DNA of 36,670 nt from Candidatus Woesearchaeota archaeon (GTDB lineage Archaea > Nanobdellota > Nanobdellia > SCGC-AAA011-G17 > JACQNH01), in the NCBI GenBank assembly GCA_016203175.1, contig JACQNH010000091.1, positions 1 to 36,670 on the forward strand, given 5' to 3'. Of the stretch, positions 24,865 through 32,301 are shown piece after piece. The notes beneath the pieces are model-generated. The model saw only the letters and a list, made by a program, of their open reading frames with translations, ran no database searches and was not told the origin of the DNA. A program made the translations under genes and the position numbers. The number at the start of each line of letters is the position of its first letter. Position 1 is the stretch's first letter.

Positions 24865-25640
24865 GTCAAATAATCCATGTAATCAATGAAATTAAGAAGG
24901 AATTATTCAAAATAGGGATATTCCAAAGTTTATTACATTCAATAATAGTATTCTTAATTTCTTTCATAGTTTTAATACCCTTCACAATAAAATGGTTTTT
25001 CGCATTTGCTCCAGCAGGTATATGGTTTATTGGAAATTTATTTTATTACACAAAAAAAAGAAACTTAGAGTATGTTGAATCTTTGTTTCCTTTAATTAAT
25101 GAACAATTAAGAACAGCAAAAGATAATTTAGGAAAAGATAATGAAATAATAAGAAGGTTAAATCAGGATGTATTAGAAAAGGCAAGAAGAATAAAAACAT
25201 CATTTTTTATAAATCTTAAAGCATTAAATATAGCAGTAGTAGTAATAATGGCCTTAAGTTTTTCAATATTTTTCACAAGCTATTTCGATATAAACAAAAT
25301 AAATTTTAAAGATTTTAATTTCAAAGATCCAGCAGATAGTTTCAAAAAAATAATCTCCGGAGATAAAGCTTCAGGAGGCTCAGGTGAAGGAAAAAATGAA
25401 GATATTTATGGCAAAGGATCAGTTGCTATTTTAGGAAATAATGAGTTAAATCTCCAATTAAACCCTTCAGGCACAGAATTAAACCCAGAAGACCTAAAAG
25501 ATCCCGAAAAAAAGAATTTTGACAGCGCATTTCCACAAGATATAAAAAGCAGTGCAGAAGCTAATTTTAAAGAAGATATCCCAAAAGAAAACCAGGAAAT
25601 AGTTAAAAAATACTTTGAGAAAATAACAGGTGGAAAATGA
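24861..25640 (+). CDS. Three-helix membrane protein of the MoxR operon
   Basis: A 259-residue protein with transmembrane helices at about 23-42, 45-62 and 121-139. The loop between the second and third is cytoplasmic and highly charged (EQLRTAKDNLGKDNEIIRRL). The region after 140 is polar and Gly/Lys-rich. The last part, IPKENQEIVKKYFEKI, resembles the IPxxYRExVRRYFExL end of membrane proteins in bacterial MoxR operons. That likeness is from memory and not proven. It overlaps both neighbours by four bases, so translation is coupled with MoxR. Confidence 0.6.
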   Translation: MSQIIHVINEIKKELFKIGIFQSLLHSIIVFLISFIVLIPFTIKWFFAFAPAGIWFIGNLFYYTKKRNLEYVESLFPLINEQLRTAKDNLGKDNEIIRRLNQDVLEKARRIKTSFFINLKALNIAVVVIMALSFSIFFTSYFDINKINFKDFNFKDPADSFKKIISGDKASGGSGEGKNEDIYGKGSVAILGNNELNLQLNPSGTELNPEDLKDPEKKNFDSAFPQDIKSSAEANFKEDIPKENQEIVKKYFEKITGGK

Positions 25641-26560
25641 GACTAGAAGAAGCAAAACAAAACTTGGATTTAGTAATTTCAGAAGTTAGAAAAGTAGTTG
25701 TAGGCCAAACAGAAATGGTAAAAGACGTTTTAGTAGCTGTTTTAACAGATTCTCACGCTTTATTAGAGGGTTATCCTGGCTTAGCTAAAACCTTAACAGT
25801 TAAAACAATTGGTAGTTTAATGGATTTAAAATTCTCAAGAATCCAAAATACACCCGACTTAATGCCATCAGATATTACAGGTACTTATATTGTAAATGAA
25901 AAAAGAGAATTCAAGTTTCAACCAGGTCCAGTATTTGCAAATATAGTTTTAGCAGATGAGATTAATAGGGCTGCTCCCAAAACTCAGTCTGCTTTACTAG
26001 AAGCAATGCAGGAAAGACAAGTTACAGTTGGAAATGCAACCTATAAATTAGAAAGACCTTTTTTCGTTTTAGCTACGATGAATCCTATCGAGCAAGAAGG
26101 AACGTTCGCTTTGCCAGAGGCCCAAGCAGACAGATTTTTATTAAAGATTAAAGCACCTTACCCTTCAATGGAAGAAGAATTAGAAATAGTTGAAAGGTAT
26201 GCTGAATCAAATAATCAAGTAAGGCTTAAACCTGTAATGAAAAAAGAAACTATAGAATATTTGCAAGAATTAACAAGACAAGTTCCAATTGCAAGAGATA
26301 TTAAAAGGTACGCAGTTGATTTAATTAGACTAACAAGAACTAAAAAGGATTTAATTGAATATGGTGCATCTCCAAGAGCTTCTATAGGTTTAATATTAGC
26401 TTCCAAAGCAAGAGCGTTAATGGAAGGAAGAAATTATGTTTCTAAAGAAGATATTAAAAACATGGCATTCCCAATTTTAAGGCACAGAATAATATTAACA
26501 TTTGAAGCAGAAAGAAATAATCTATCAGAAGATGATGTAATAAGAGAATTAATAAAATGA
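25637..26560 (+). CDS. moxR: MoxR-family AAA+ ATPase
   Basis: A 307-residue AAA+ chaperone-like ATPase. Walker A is GYPGLAKT (45-52). Walker B is LADEINRAAPKTQSALLEAM with D107 and E108, including the family's NRA insertion. Sensor 1 sits in LATMNPIEQEGTFALPEAQ, and the lid has SPRASIGLILASKARA. MoxR proteins remodel targets together with VWA proteins. Four neighbours here (DUF58 and two VWA proteins plus a membrane partner) complete the usual set. It overlaps genes on both sides by four bases. Confidence 0.95.
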   Translation: MRLEEAKQNLDLVISEVRKVVVGQTEMVKDVLVAVLTDSHALLEGYPGLAKTLTVKTIGSLMDLKFSRIQNTPDLMPSDITGTYIVNEKREFKFQPGPVFANIVLADEINRAAPKTQSALLEAMQERQVTVGNATYKLERPFFVLATMNPIEQEGTFALPEAQADRFLLKIKAPYPSMEEELEIVERYAESNNQVRLKPVMKKETIEYLQELTRQVPIARDIKRYAVDLIRLTRTKKDLIEYGASPRASIGLILASKARALMEGRNYVSKEDIKNMAFPILRHRIILTFEAERNNLSEDDVIRELIK

Positions 26561-27408
26561 TTAACCAAGACTTTTTAAAAGCTTTAAATAAATTAAGCAT
26601 AAAAATAAATAAAAGAACTACCTCCCCTTTAATTGGCGAAAGAGAGTCTGTCTATAAAGGTCAAGGTTTAGTATTCGCTGATAGAAGAATGTATGTTGTT
26701 GGAGATGATACAAAAGCTATAGACTGGAAGGTTTTTGCAAGAACTGGTCAATTGCACATTAAACTATACGAAGCAGAAAGAAATCTTACAAGTCATATTA
26801 TTATAGATTTTAGTGCAAGTATGGGTTTTGGAAAACAAATTAGTAAAACAAACTATGCTTCAATGTTAGGTTTAGGGTTTGCTTACATGGCATTAAGAAA
26901 AAATGAAAAATTTGTTTTAAGCACATTTTCAGATAATTTAGATGTTTTCAGGCCAAAAAAAGGAAAAAAGCAATTAGTTTCTATAGTTGATTATCTAAAC
27001 AAGAAAAAACCATCAGGTCATTCAAGGTTATACTATTCATTAAGTAATTATAAAAAATTAATAAAATCCCGGTCTTTAATAGTAATAATTTCAGACTTTT
27101 TATATGATACTCAAGAGATTAGAAATGCAATTTACTCTTTAAAGAATAATGAATTAGTTTTAATACAATTATTAGACGCTTCAGAAAGAGATTTAAACTT
27201 TAAAGGTGATTTTCATTTAAAAGATTCTGAATCAGGCACTAAATTAAGAACTTTTATAGGTCCTTTACTAAAAAAGATTTATTCTAAAAATCTCCAGGAA
27301 CATCAATCTGGTATTCAAAAAGTTGCTGATGAAGTAAAAGCAAAATTTTATAGGGTTTTTACTGATGAATCTATCTTCGATGTTTTCTATAAAATTGCTT
27401 CTAAATGA
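26557..27408 (+). CDS. DUF58 protein with VWA-like domain
   Basis: A 283-residue protein of the DUF58 family, the standard partner of MoxR. The hallmark is DRRMYVVGDDTKAIDWKVFA followed by LHIKLYEAERNLTSHIIID. The VWA-like part has FSASMGFGK in place of a full D-x-S-x-S plus a preceding Asp (IIIDFSASM), so metal binding is likely. No transmembrane segment is present, so it is cytoplasmic or peripheral. The start overlaps moxR by four bases. The stop lies 12 bases from the 3' end of the tRNA-Lys gene on the other strand. Confidence 0.93.
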   Translation: MINQDFLKALNKLSIKINKRTTSPLIGERESVYKGQGLVFADRRMYVVGDDTKAIDWKVFARTGQLHIKLYEAERNLTSHIIIDFSASMGFGKQISKTNYASMLGLGFAYMALRKNEKFVLSTFSDNLDVFRPKKGKKQLVSIVDYLNKKKPSGHSRLYYSLSNYKKLIKSRSLIVIISDFLYDTQEIRNAIYSLKNNELVLIQLLDASERDLNFKGDFHLKDSESGTKLRTFIGPLLKKIYSKNLQEHQSGIQKVADEVKAKFYRVFTDESIFDVFYKIASK

Positions 27409-27419
27409 AAAATAAAATT

Positions 27420-27623
27420 TGGGCCCGAAGGGACTTTCATAACCTTCCTTTTCTTTCACCAACGTTTCTTTTTTAAAGAAAGGTTGTTTTGAACCCTCGA
27501 CCCCCTGGTATCCCCAGAGTTAGCTGCTGGTTATCTTAAGAGCTTCACCATTTCTTTCGCCAACGTTTCTTTTTTAAAGAAAGGTTGTGTTCAGGTGCTC
27601 TAACCAGACTGAGCTACGGACCC
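27420..27623 (-). tRNA. tRNA-Lys (CTT) with three introns (30/31, 37/38, 59/60)
   Basis: Acceptor GGGTCCG (27623-27617) pairs with CGGGCCC (27427-27421), discriminator A at 27420. D-arm is GCTC/GAGC. Intron 1 (27544-27591, 48 bases) has central helix CACC/GGTG, bulges TGA and AAG, outer helix AGAG/CTCT. Intron 2 (27510-27536, 27 bases) is at 37/38 with CTCT/GGGG. Intron 3 (27434-27487, 54 bases) has TTCA/TGAA, bulges AAA and AGT, inner helix AACCTT/AAGGTT. Joining gives anticodon stem CCTGG/CCAGG, loop CTCTTAA, T-arm GAGGG/CCCTT with loop TTCAAAT, 75 bases in all, matching archaeal tRNA-Lys. A TATA-like element lies about 28 bases upstream. Introns 1 and 3 share a 38-base core. Confidence 0.93.
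27450..27588 (-). repeat. Duplicated 38-base intron core within tRNA-Lys
   Basis: Bases 27450-27487 (intron 3) and 27551-27588 (intron 1) are the same 38 bases apart from one mismatch (27458 against 27559). Each folds into a hairpin with stem TTTCTTT/AAAGAAA closed by CAAC/GTTG. The tRNA-Ile T-loop intron carries a related core (TTTCTTTAAAAA then GAAAC). Confidence 0.9.
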
Positions 27624-27731
27624 CCAATCTAAAAAGCATAGATTAAGCTTTAAAATCCTTTTGCTTTATAATTTTCTATATAACACACTATCACAGAAAT
27701 ATTTAAAAGTAATCCTCCAAAGGCTTAAAAT

Positions 27732-28667
27732 ATGTCCAATATCTTTGTAAACAGCTTTGCTTCTCTTAAAGATATAAAAAAAGAACCTTTTTCTAATAGA
27801 TTAAGAAATAAAGTTTTCTCAATCATGTTTAAGCAAAGTGAAAAATATAATACAAATATGTTTTTATCAAGATTAGAATATTATAATTCAAGAAAAAAAG
27901 AATTAAAAAAAGCATGGGTTCTTAAAAATGACAAATGGCAAAAAGTATTTAATCAAAAGGTAAATTTAATGTACTATCATGGAAAAAATGAAAACAGTTA
28001 TGAAATTTGTAAAAATATAAACTTAAAAATTGTTAATGATCCAAAATTTGAGCGATTATGCGATGATAAATTAAAATGTTACAATTTTTTTTCAGAGATT
28101 ACGCCAAAATCTTTCTTAATAAATAATCATTACGAATTAGCTAAAGCTTTAAAATTAATAGAAACAGAAAAAGTTGTTTTAAAACCAAGATTTGGAAGCT
28201 ATGGCAATGGAGTTATAATAATAAATAAAAAGGATCTAAGAAATGGTATTACTAAAAATACAATCTTACAAGAGTTTATAGATTCCTCAAGTGGTTTAAC
28301 TGGAATGGGAATCAAGAGCGTTCATGATTTAAGAGTTGTTGTAATAAATGGAAAAATTGATCATTGTTATGCAAGAATCCCTAAAAATGGATCTCTAATA
28401 AGTAATGTTACAAGAGGGGCTTCTAAAATTTATTTCTCTCCTTCTGAAATTCACTCAAAAATTAAATCTTTATTAAAAAGAATAGATAATGAAGTTAAAG
28501 ATTATCGTCCAAGAATTTATTCAGCAGATTTTATGATGGATAATAATAAAGATTTTTGGTTAGTTGAAATGAATTCAAAGCCAGGAACATTATATTATGA
28601 TGATAAACCAAGAATAAGAGAAAGGTATTATTCAAATGTGATTAAAGCCTTAACAAAAGCAATTTAA
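27732..28667 (+). CDS. ATP-grasp family protein, substrate unknown
   Basis: A 311-residue protein. The ATP-grasp core shows K151 in VVLKPRFGSYGNGV with a glycine loop, ILQEFIDSS for the adenine-side strand, HDLRVVVINGK, and the metal site D266 (SADFMMD), E279 and N281 (WLVEMNSKPG). These enzymes join a carboxylate to an amine or thiol using ATP. The N-terminal 100 residues are unlike standard members, so the substrate cannot be named; peptide-ligating families such as RimK or YheC/D are the nearest in style. A TATA box ATTTAAAAG (27701-27709) precedes it. The end overlaps the XerA-like gene by four bases, convergent. Confidence 0.82.
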   Translation: MSNIFVNSFASLKDIKKEPFSNRLRNKVFSIMFKQSEKYNTNMFLSRLEYYNSRKKELKKAWVLKNDKWQKVFNQKVNLMYYHGKNENSYEICKNINLKIVNDPKFERLCDDKLKCYNFFSEITPKSFLINNHYELAKALKLIETEKVVLKPRFGSYGNGVIIINKKDLRNGITKNTILQEFIDSSSGLTGMGIKSVHDLRVVVINGKIDHCYARIPKNGSLISNVTRGASKIYFSPSEIHSKIKSLLKRIDNEVKDYRPRIYSADFMMDNNKDFWLVEMNSKPGTLYYDDKPRIRERYYSNVIKALTKAI

Positions 28668-29464
28668 TTTGCTGCTATAGAAATGTCAAATGGGCTTCTA
28701 ATTTTCTTAAGTTGCTCCTTTGAAAGTTTTGTAATTCCAGAATATCCTAATAAACCATTTATCATTCTGTCATCATTCCCCTCTTCCAATAAAATTCTCT
28801 TAAAATAAGCTCTTAATAAATGGCAATAAACTCTTTTCCCTAGTTTAGTTTTTTTTGCAGCCTTATTTACTATTTTTTGCGCCATTCTTATAGATAAATG
28901 TCCTTGTTTAGTTGGAAATAAAAATTCAGACTCCTTATTTCTATTTGCTAAATAATCTTTTAAATTATGCAATAAACTTTCTGATAAAATTATATATCTT
29001 TCTTTTTTATTAGAAACAATTCTCCCAATCTTTTCATCAATATCGCTAATCTTTAACTTAACAACCTCAGAAACTTTCAAACCAGATACATACATGAAAT
29101 TTACCATTAACTTATGTTTTGGATTATGAATAACTTCTAGAATATGTTCAATATCTCCTTTAGTTAGTTCCTCAGTTATTCTCTTTTCAGATTTTTGTAT
29201 CTTCACATTAGAAAATATTTGCTTTTTCAAAATCTCACTATAATAAAACTTTAAAGCACATAAAACTAAAGAAATAGAACCTGACCTTAATTTTTTCTCA
29301 GTTAAATACGTTAAATATTTCTGAATGTCATCCTGTAAAATTTCCTCAGGGTTTTTATTAATAAATTTAAGAAACTCTTTATTATGTCTTATATATGCTT
29401 TTAATGTTAAACTAGAAAAACCTCTTAGTTTCAATTCTTCTTCTAAATTATTTAAATTTACCAT
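28664..29464 (-). CDS. XerA-like tyrosine recombinase with a degraded active site
   Basis: A 266-residue protein of the archaeal XerA kind, with the N-terminal core-binding domain (residues 1-95) and a C-terminal catalytic domain. Several catalytic positions are changed. The first Arg in GLRVSE is K130 (GLKVSE). H215 and R218 (CHLLR) are kept. The LGH His is Y241 (LLGY). The segment that should hold the nucleophile, usually like IYTHVSKxxLKKI, reads ITKLSKEQLKKI, so the tyrosine and its neighbours are missing. The reading frame is otherwise clean, so it may be a DNA-binding, non-cleaving paralogue. A TATA box TATTTAAAAAG (about 29484-29494) precedes it. Confidence 0.85.
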   Translation of the reverse strand: MVNLNNLEEELKLRGFSSLTLKAYIRHNKEFLKFINKNPEEILQDDIQKYLTYLTEKKLRSGSISLVLCALKFYYSEILKKQIFSNVKIQKSEKRITEELTKGDIEHILEVIHNPKHKLMVNFMYVSGLKVSEVVKLKISDIDEKIGRIVSNKKERYIILSESLLHNLKDYLANRNKESEFLFPTKQGHLSIRMAQKIVNKAAKKTKLGKRVYCHLLRAYFKRILLEEGNDDRMINGLLGYSGITKLSKEQLKKIRSPFDISIAAN

Positions 29465-29567
29465 CTTATTTCATAATTTTAAAGCCCTTTTTAAATATTA
29501 TACCTAATTCCTAGTGGTAAATCATATTTATAAACTTTTAATATACAAGATATTAAGGTGATTTAAA

Positions 29568-29762
29568 ATGACAATGAAATGGTATGATTGGGTTTCTTGG
29601 GTTTTAGTTTTTGTAGGAGCATTAAATTGGGGTCTAGTGGGCGTGCTTGAATGGAATCTAGTAGAAACAATATTTGGAACAGGTTCACCAACAAGAGTTA
29701 TCTACATCTTAGTTGGTTTCTCAGCACTATATGAATTGTATAAAATAGCCTCAAAAAAATAA
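29568..29762 (+). CDS. DUF378 small membrane protein
   Basis: A 64-residue protein of the DUF378 family, recognised from VSWVLVFVGALNWGLVG and the later YILVGFSALYELY. Two transmembrane helices. Function unknown; the family is common in bacteria and DPANN archaea. A TATA-like ATTTATAA (29526-29533) and a GGTGAT ribosome site (29557-29562) precede the ATG, so this transcript has a leader. Confidence 0.88.
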   Translation: MTMKWYDWVSWVLVFVGALNWGLVGVLEWNLVETIFGTGSPTRVIYILVGFSALYELYKIASKK

Positions 29763-29766
29763 ACTT

Positions 29767-30165
29767 CTACATTTTTTCTTTTTTTAATAATTCTTCAAAA
29801 TTTATACCTTTAGATTTAGCTAATTCCAAATTTATTGTATAACCATTTGAAGTTTTTTTCAAATCTTCAGGAATTAAAAAATACCATCCTTCATGATTAA
29901 ATCTTATCCCAATATAAGCCTCAGCACCAAATAAATTTGCAAATTCAACAATCTGTTTTATATCTTCTTCTTCTAGGTATTTTGTACCACCTTTAATACC
30001 CTTGCATTCAACTGCAACATATCTTTTACCATTACTAGCAATTAAATCGGGATTTGGATTAGAACTTAAACCGCTTCCAGCTGATCTGACAACAGCCCAC
30101 TCTTTAGTATCCCAAAAAAGGTTTACCAATTCCCTTTCAATCCTAGACCCCTTTTTCTTGCTCAT
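29767..30165 (-). CDS. hjc: Holliday junction resolvase Hjc
   Basis: A 132-residue archaeal resolvase that cuts four-way DNA junctions during recombination. The nuclease set is complete: E10 (GSRIERELVNLFW), D40 (NPNPDLIAS), and E53-x-K55 (VAVECKG). VRSAGSG and the later EDIKQIVEFANLFGAEAYI match the family. Length is normal. A TATA-like TTTTTATAATATAC lies about 18-30 bases upstream. It is convergent with DUF378, five bases away. Confidence 0.95.
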   Translation of the reverse strand: MSKKKGSRIERELVNLFWDTKEWAVVRSAGSGLSSNPNPDLIASNGKRYVAVECKGIKGGTKYLEEEDIKQIVEFANLFGAEAYIGIRFNHEGWYFLIPEDLKKTSNGYTINLELAKSKGINFEELLKKEKM

Positions 30166-30212
30166 TGTCAGAATTAAATTAGTATATTATAAAAAGATAA
30201 TGCTTTTCTAAA

Positions 30213-30626
30213 CTATTTTGAAGCCCAATAAACAGCTAAAAACAAAATAACTAAGCTTACTAATTTTATCCATGGACCGCCAAGAATTCCCCCTGTTGCT
30301 CCTGCACCTAATCCAACCCATGACAATAATATTAAAGGACAAGCTGGGCAACCAACAGTTATAATACCCGCTATTCCCCCCAGGATTCCGCTGGAGGTAG
30401 CACTCGTAGGGCACGTCTTTCTTTCAGATAGATTATAAACCTGCAACGAAACGATTAAGCCAACTAAGATAGGGAACAGAATAGCAAATATCCATCCAAC
30501 AGCATCATACACCTCTTGATTTGTTAATGGGCCTATATATAACCAACCTACTAAAATAGCAACCACGAGGAATATTAGTAAGTATTTTAGTTTGCTTAAT
30601 CTCACAATAATATTATTAAAGCTCAT
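30213..30626 (-). CDS. Four-helix membrane protein with a GCPACP motif
   Basis: A protein of 137 residues with hydrophobic segments near 13-32, 43-63, 80-108 and 112-135. The third includes VGCPACPLILLSWVGLGAG, a Cys-Pro-x-Cys-Pro pair inside or at the edge of the membrane, as in several uncharacterised archaeal membrane proteins. Metal or thiol chemistry is possible but unproven. The ATG at 30626 is preferred to one at 30638, because the TATA-like GGATTTTATA (30651-30660) is only about 17 bases from the latter, and GGTG lies just before the former. Confidence 0.65.
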   Translation of the reverse strand: MSFNNIIVRLSKLKYLLIFLVVAILVGWLYIGPLTNQEVYDAVGWIFAILFPILVGLIVSLQVYNLSERKTCPTSATSSGILGGIAGIITVGCPACPLILLSWVGLGAGATGGILGGPWIKLVSLVILFLAVYWASK

Positions 30627-30714
30627 TTTTAACACCATTATTTTGCTAGGTATAAAATCCTTCTCTTTAATTGTTAAAGGTTAATTTTGAATAGTTTGTT
30701 AATTAAAGTACGCT

Positions 30715-31377
30715 ATGGGTTACATTACAATAGCCCCCATAAGCACCAATATCGATCCAATTTACATAGGAATAAAAGAATTTTCTACAGAAAGAATTAT
30801 CTTACTTTGTAACAATGAGTATTCTAATGAAGCAAATAAAATAAAAGAAGATCTAAAAAAAATTTAAAATACCAATTGTAATTAAATTAATCCAGAGCTA
30901 TATTTGGGAAGAATTATTTAGGTTGGTAAGCGAAATAGCAACTTACGAAGATAGAAATAAAATAATTGTAAATGTTGGCTCTGGCGATTCTACAGCAAAA
31001 TGTGCTTTGTTAAGCGCTGCCTTTGTTAATGGGCTAAAGGCATTCGATGTTGTTGGAGATAAAGCCATGTTACTACCAATATTAAAATTCTCATACTATA
31101 AACTATTAACAGAAAAAAATTATCTATTTTAAAGGTACTTGAGGAACAGAAGGTTTATAGTGCTTCATTAAACTTTTTATCGGAAAAAACTAAAATGAGC
31201 ATGCCTTTATTATCCTATCATATAAATGGAATTCTAAAGTCTGAAGGGTTAAAACAATTGGGATTAATTGACGTTAAAGAAGGCAAAGGTAGCTTGGTAA
31301 TAGAATTAAATACATTAGGGAAATTGCTTGTAAAAGGGTACATCGCTGGAGATTCAATCTTAAAAGTAGGAAATTAA
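30715..31377 (+). pseudogene. CARF-winged-helix regulator, interrupted by two frameshifts
   Basis: Read across two frame changes, this is one protein of about 220 residues. The first frame (30715-30867) gives MGYITIAPISTNIDPIYIGI and ERIILLCNN, a Rossmann-like first half of a CARF domain. The second (from about 30862 to 31132) gives EIATYEDRNKIIVNVGSGD and AMLLPILKF. The third, ending 31377, gives a winged helix with SMPLLSYHINGIL and LGLIDVKEG. The shifts fall at an A8 run (30855-30862) and an A7 run (31113-31119) and cancel each other. CARF-wHTH proteins are ligand-controlled regulators, often near CRISPR loci, though none is visible here. It may be decayed, or the runs may be assembly errors. 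Confidence 0.72.
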
Positions 31378-31548
31378 ATTCTTAGAGAACAACAATGTAG
31401 GGTCTTAATATTTTTTCCGCTTTTGTTTAATTTTGTCATCAAAACAGAATCATTTAAGTATTTAAAATTAAGGAAATAATTTCCGAACACTACCTTTTTA
31501 TTCGCCTTAATACATTAACTTTTTAAATAGTTTCTTTTAAAAAATTCT

Positions 31549-31956
31549 ATGGAAGATAATCAATATTTTTTAATGGTAAGATCCTCTGAAAAAGGTAATA
31601 TTTATTACTTTTCAAAAGGTTATGAACATAATGATGATGTACTTGTAGCTGGATTTAAATCAAGGGGGGCTATACCAGAACATAAATTAAATATGGCCGC
31701 CAGTCTAATAAACAAAAGGTGTATAGAATTTAGTAAAATCCCTAAACTGTTCACGCTCTTAACATTCCCCTATCACATAATAGAATTAAGAGAGGGATTT
31801 TATAATTGGGTAAAATCAGATTCTTTTGATCTCCAGCATATAACCAATGAAGATCTTGAAAAAATAGTGGAATCCTTTAAAGAAGATGAAGTAACTGAAA
31901 ATCAGCTTAATGCTATTGTTTCACATAGAAATATTTTACGTATAAGTGAATTTTAA
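31549..31956 (+). CDS. Unknown 135-residue protein
   Basis: I do not recognise it. It is soluble with an N-terminal beta hairpin (YFLMVRSSEKGNIYYFSKGY), a helix (LNMAASLINKRCIEFSK), a central FTLLTFPYHIIELREGFYNW and an acidic helical end. No signal or membrane segment. A TATA box TTTTAAATAG (31521-31530) lies 19-28 bases before the ATG, indicating a leaderless message. The 171 bases before it (31378-31548) hold only this promoter as far as I can see. Confidence 0.6.
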   Translation: MEDNQYFLMVRSSEKGNIYYFSKGYEHNDDVLVAGFKSRGAIPEHKLNMAASLINKRCIEFSKIPKLFTLLTFPYHIIELREGFYNWVKSDSFDLQHITNEDLEKIVESFKEDEVTENQLNAIVSHRNILRISEF

Positions 31957-31970
31957 AAAAAATAAAAAAA
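31951..31970 (-). terminator. T-rich terminator region for the histone-fold gene
   Basis: On the minus strand, two runs of T (seven, then eight) follow the histone stop codon within a few bases. Archaeal RNA polymerase stops at such U-tracts. The same stretch is A-rich for the converging plus-strand gene. Confidence 0.5.
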
Positions 31971-31973
31971 GAC

Positions 31974-32141
31974 TTAAAGGTCTATATCCTTTATTGTCTT
32001 TCTACCATTTCCTTTTGCTCTTTTTTCAGCCTCTTTAATCATACCTTCTACCCTCTTACTTAAGGCATCAGCAAAAGTACCTGCTACATTGCATTCTGTG
32101 CATTCCTTAATCTTAGATCTAACTACCAATAAATCTGCCAT
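31974..32141 (-). CDS. Single-histone-fold DNA-binding protein, 55 residues
   Basis: A 55-residue protein starting MADLLVVRSKIKE and ending NGRKTIKDIDL, with FADALSKRVEGMIKEAEKRA between. This is the archaeal histone-fold pattern (short helix, long helix, short helix with the R-K-T loop), most like the small DUF1931-type or minimal histones. The usual residues between the first and second helices are replaced by ECTECNVAG, with two Cys (14 and 17). A strong GGAGGTG ribosome site (32148-32154) lies six bases before the ATG, and a TATA-like CTTATAAAAA (32201-32210) gives a leader of about 40 bases. A T-rich tract follows the stop. Confidence 0.82.
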   Translation of the reverse strand: MADLLVVRSKIKECTECNVAGTFADALSKRVEGMIKEAEKRAKGNGRKTIKDIDL

Positions 32142-32147
32142 TTATTC

Positions 32148-32154
32148 CACCTCC
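32148..32154 (-). promoter_or_regulatory. Strong ribosome binding site of the histone-fold gene
   Basis: GGAGGTG lies six bases before the ATG. It is one of the few full Shine-Dalgarno sites in a window where most first genes look leaderless, and suggests high expression. Confidence 0.7.
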
Positions 32155-32301
32155 GAATATAGTCTGTTTTTCATTTTCATACAATCCCATAATTTATGCT
32201 TTTTTATAAGCTTAAACTACAAGATTTAATTTTTATGCGTTAAAACCTATATATAAAGGTTTTTATGCCCTTTTAGATAAATTTTCACCATTTAGGAATA
32301 A

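Noticed and set aside
27420..27623. tRNA-Lys locus as a broken tRNA pseudogene
   Set aside because: Removal of the three inserts at bulge-helix-bulge sites gives a fully paired tRNA with a standard anticodon and T-loops. Random decay would not leave this.
30855..31119. Programmed frameshifting in the CARF regulator
   Set aside because: No stimulatory structure or conserved slippery heptamer is evident, and both shifts lie in plain A-runs. Decay or sequence error is simpler.
31378..31548. Hidden small gene in the gap before the 135-residue unknown
   Set aside because: No frame with a plausible start and composition is seen on either strand. It holds only a promoter.
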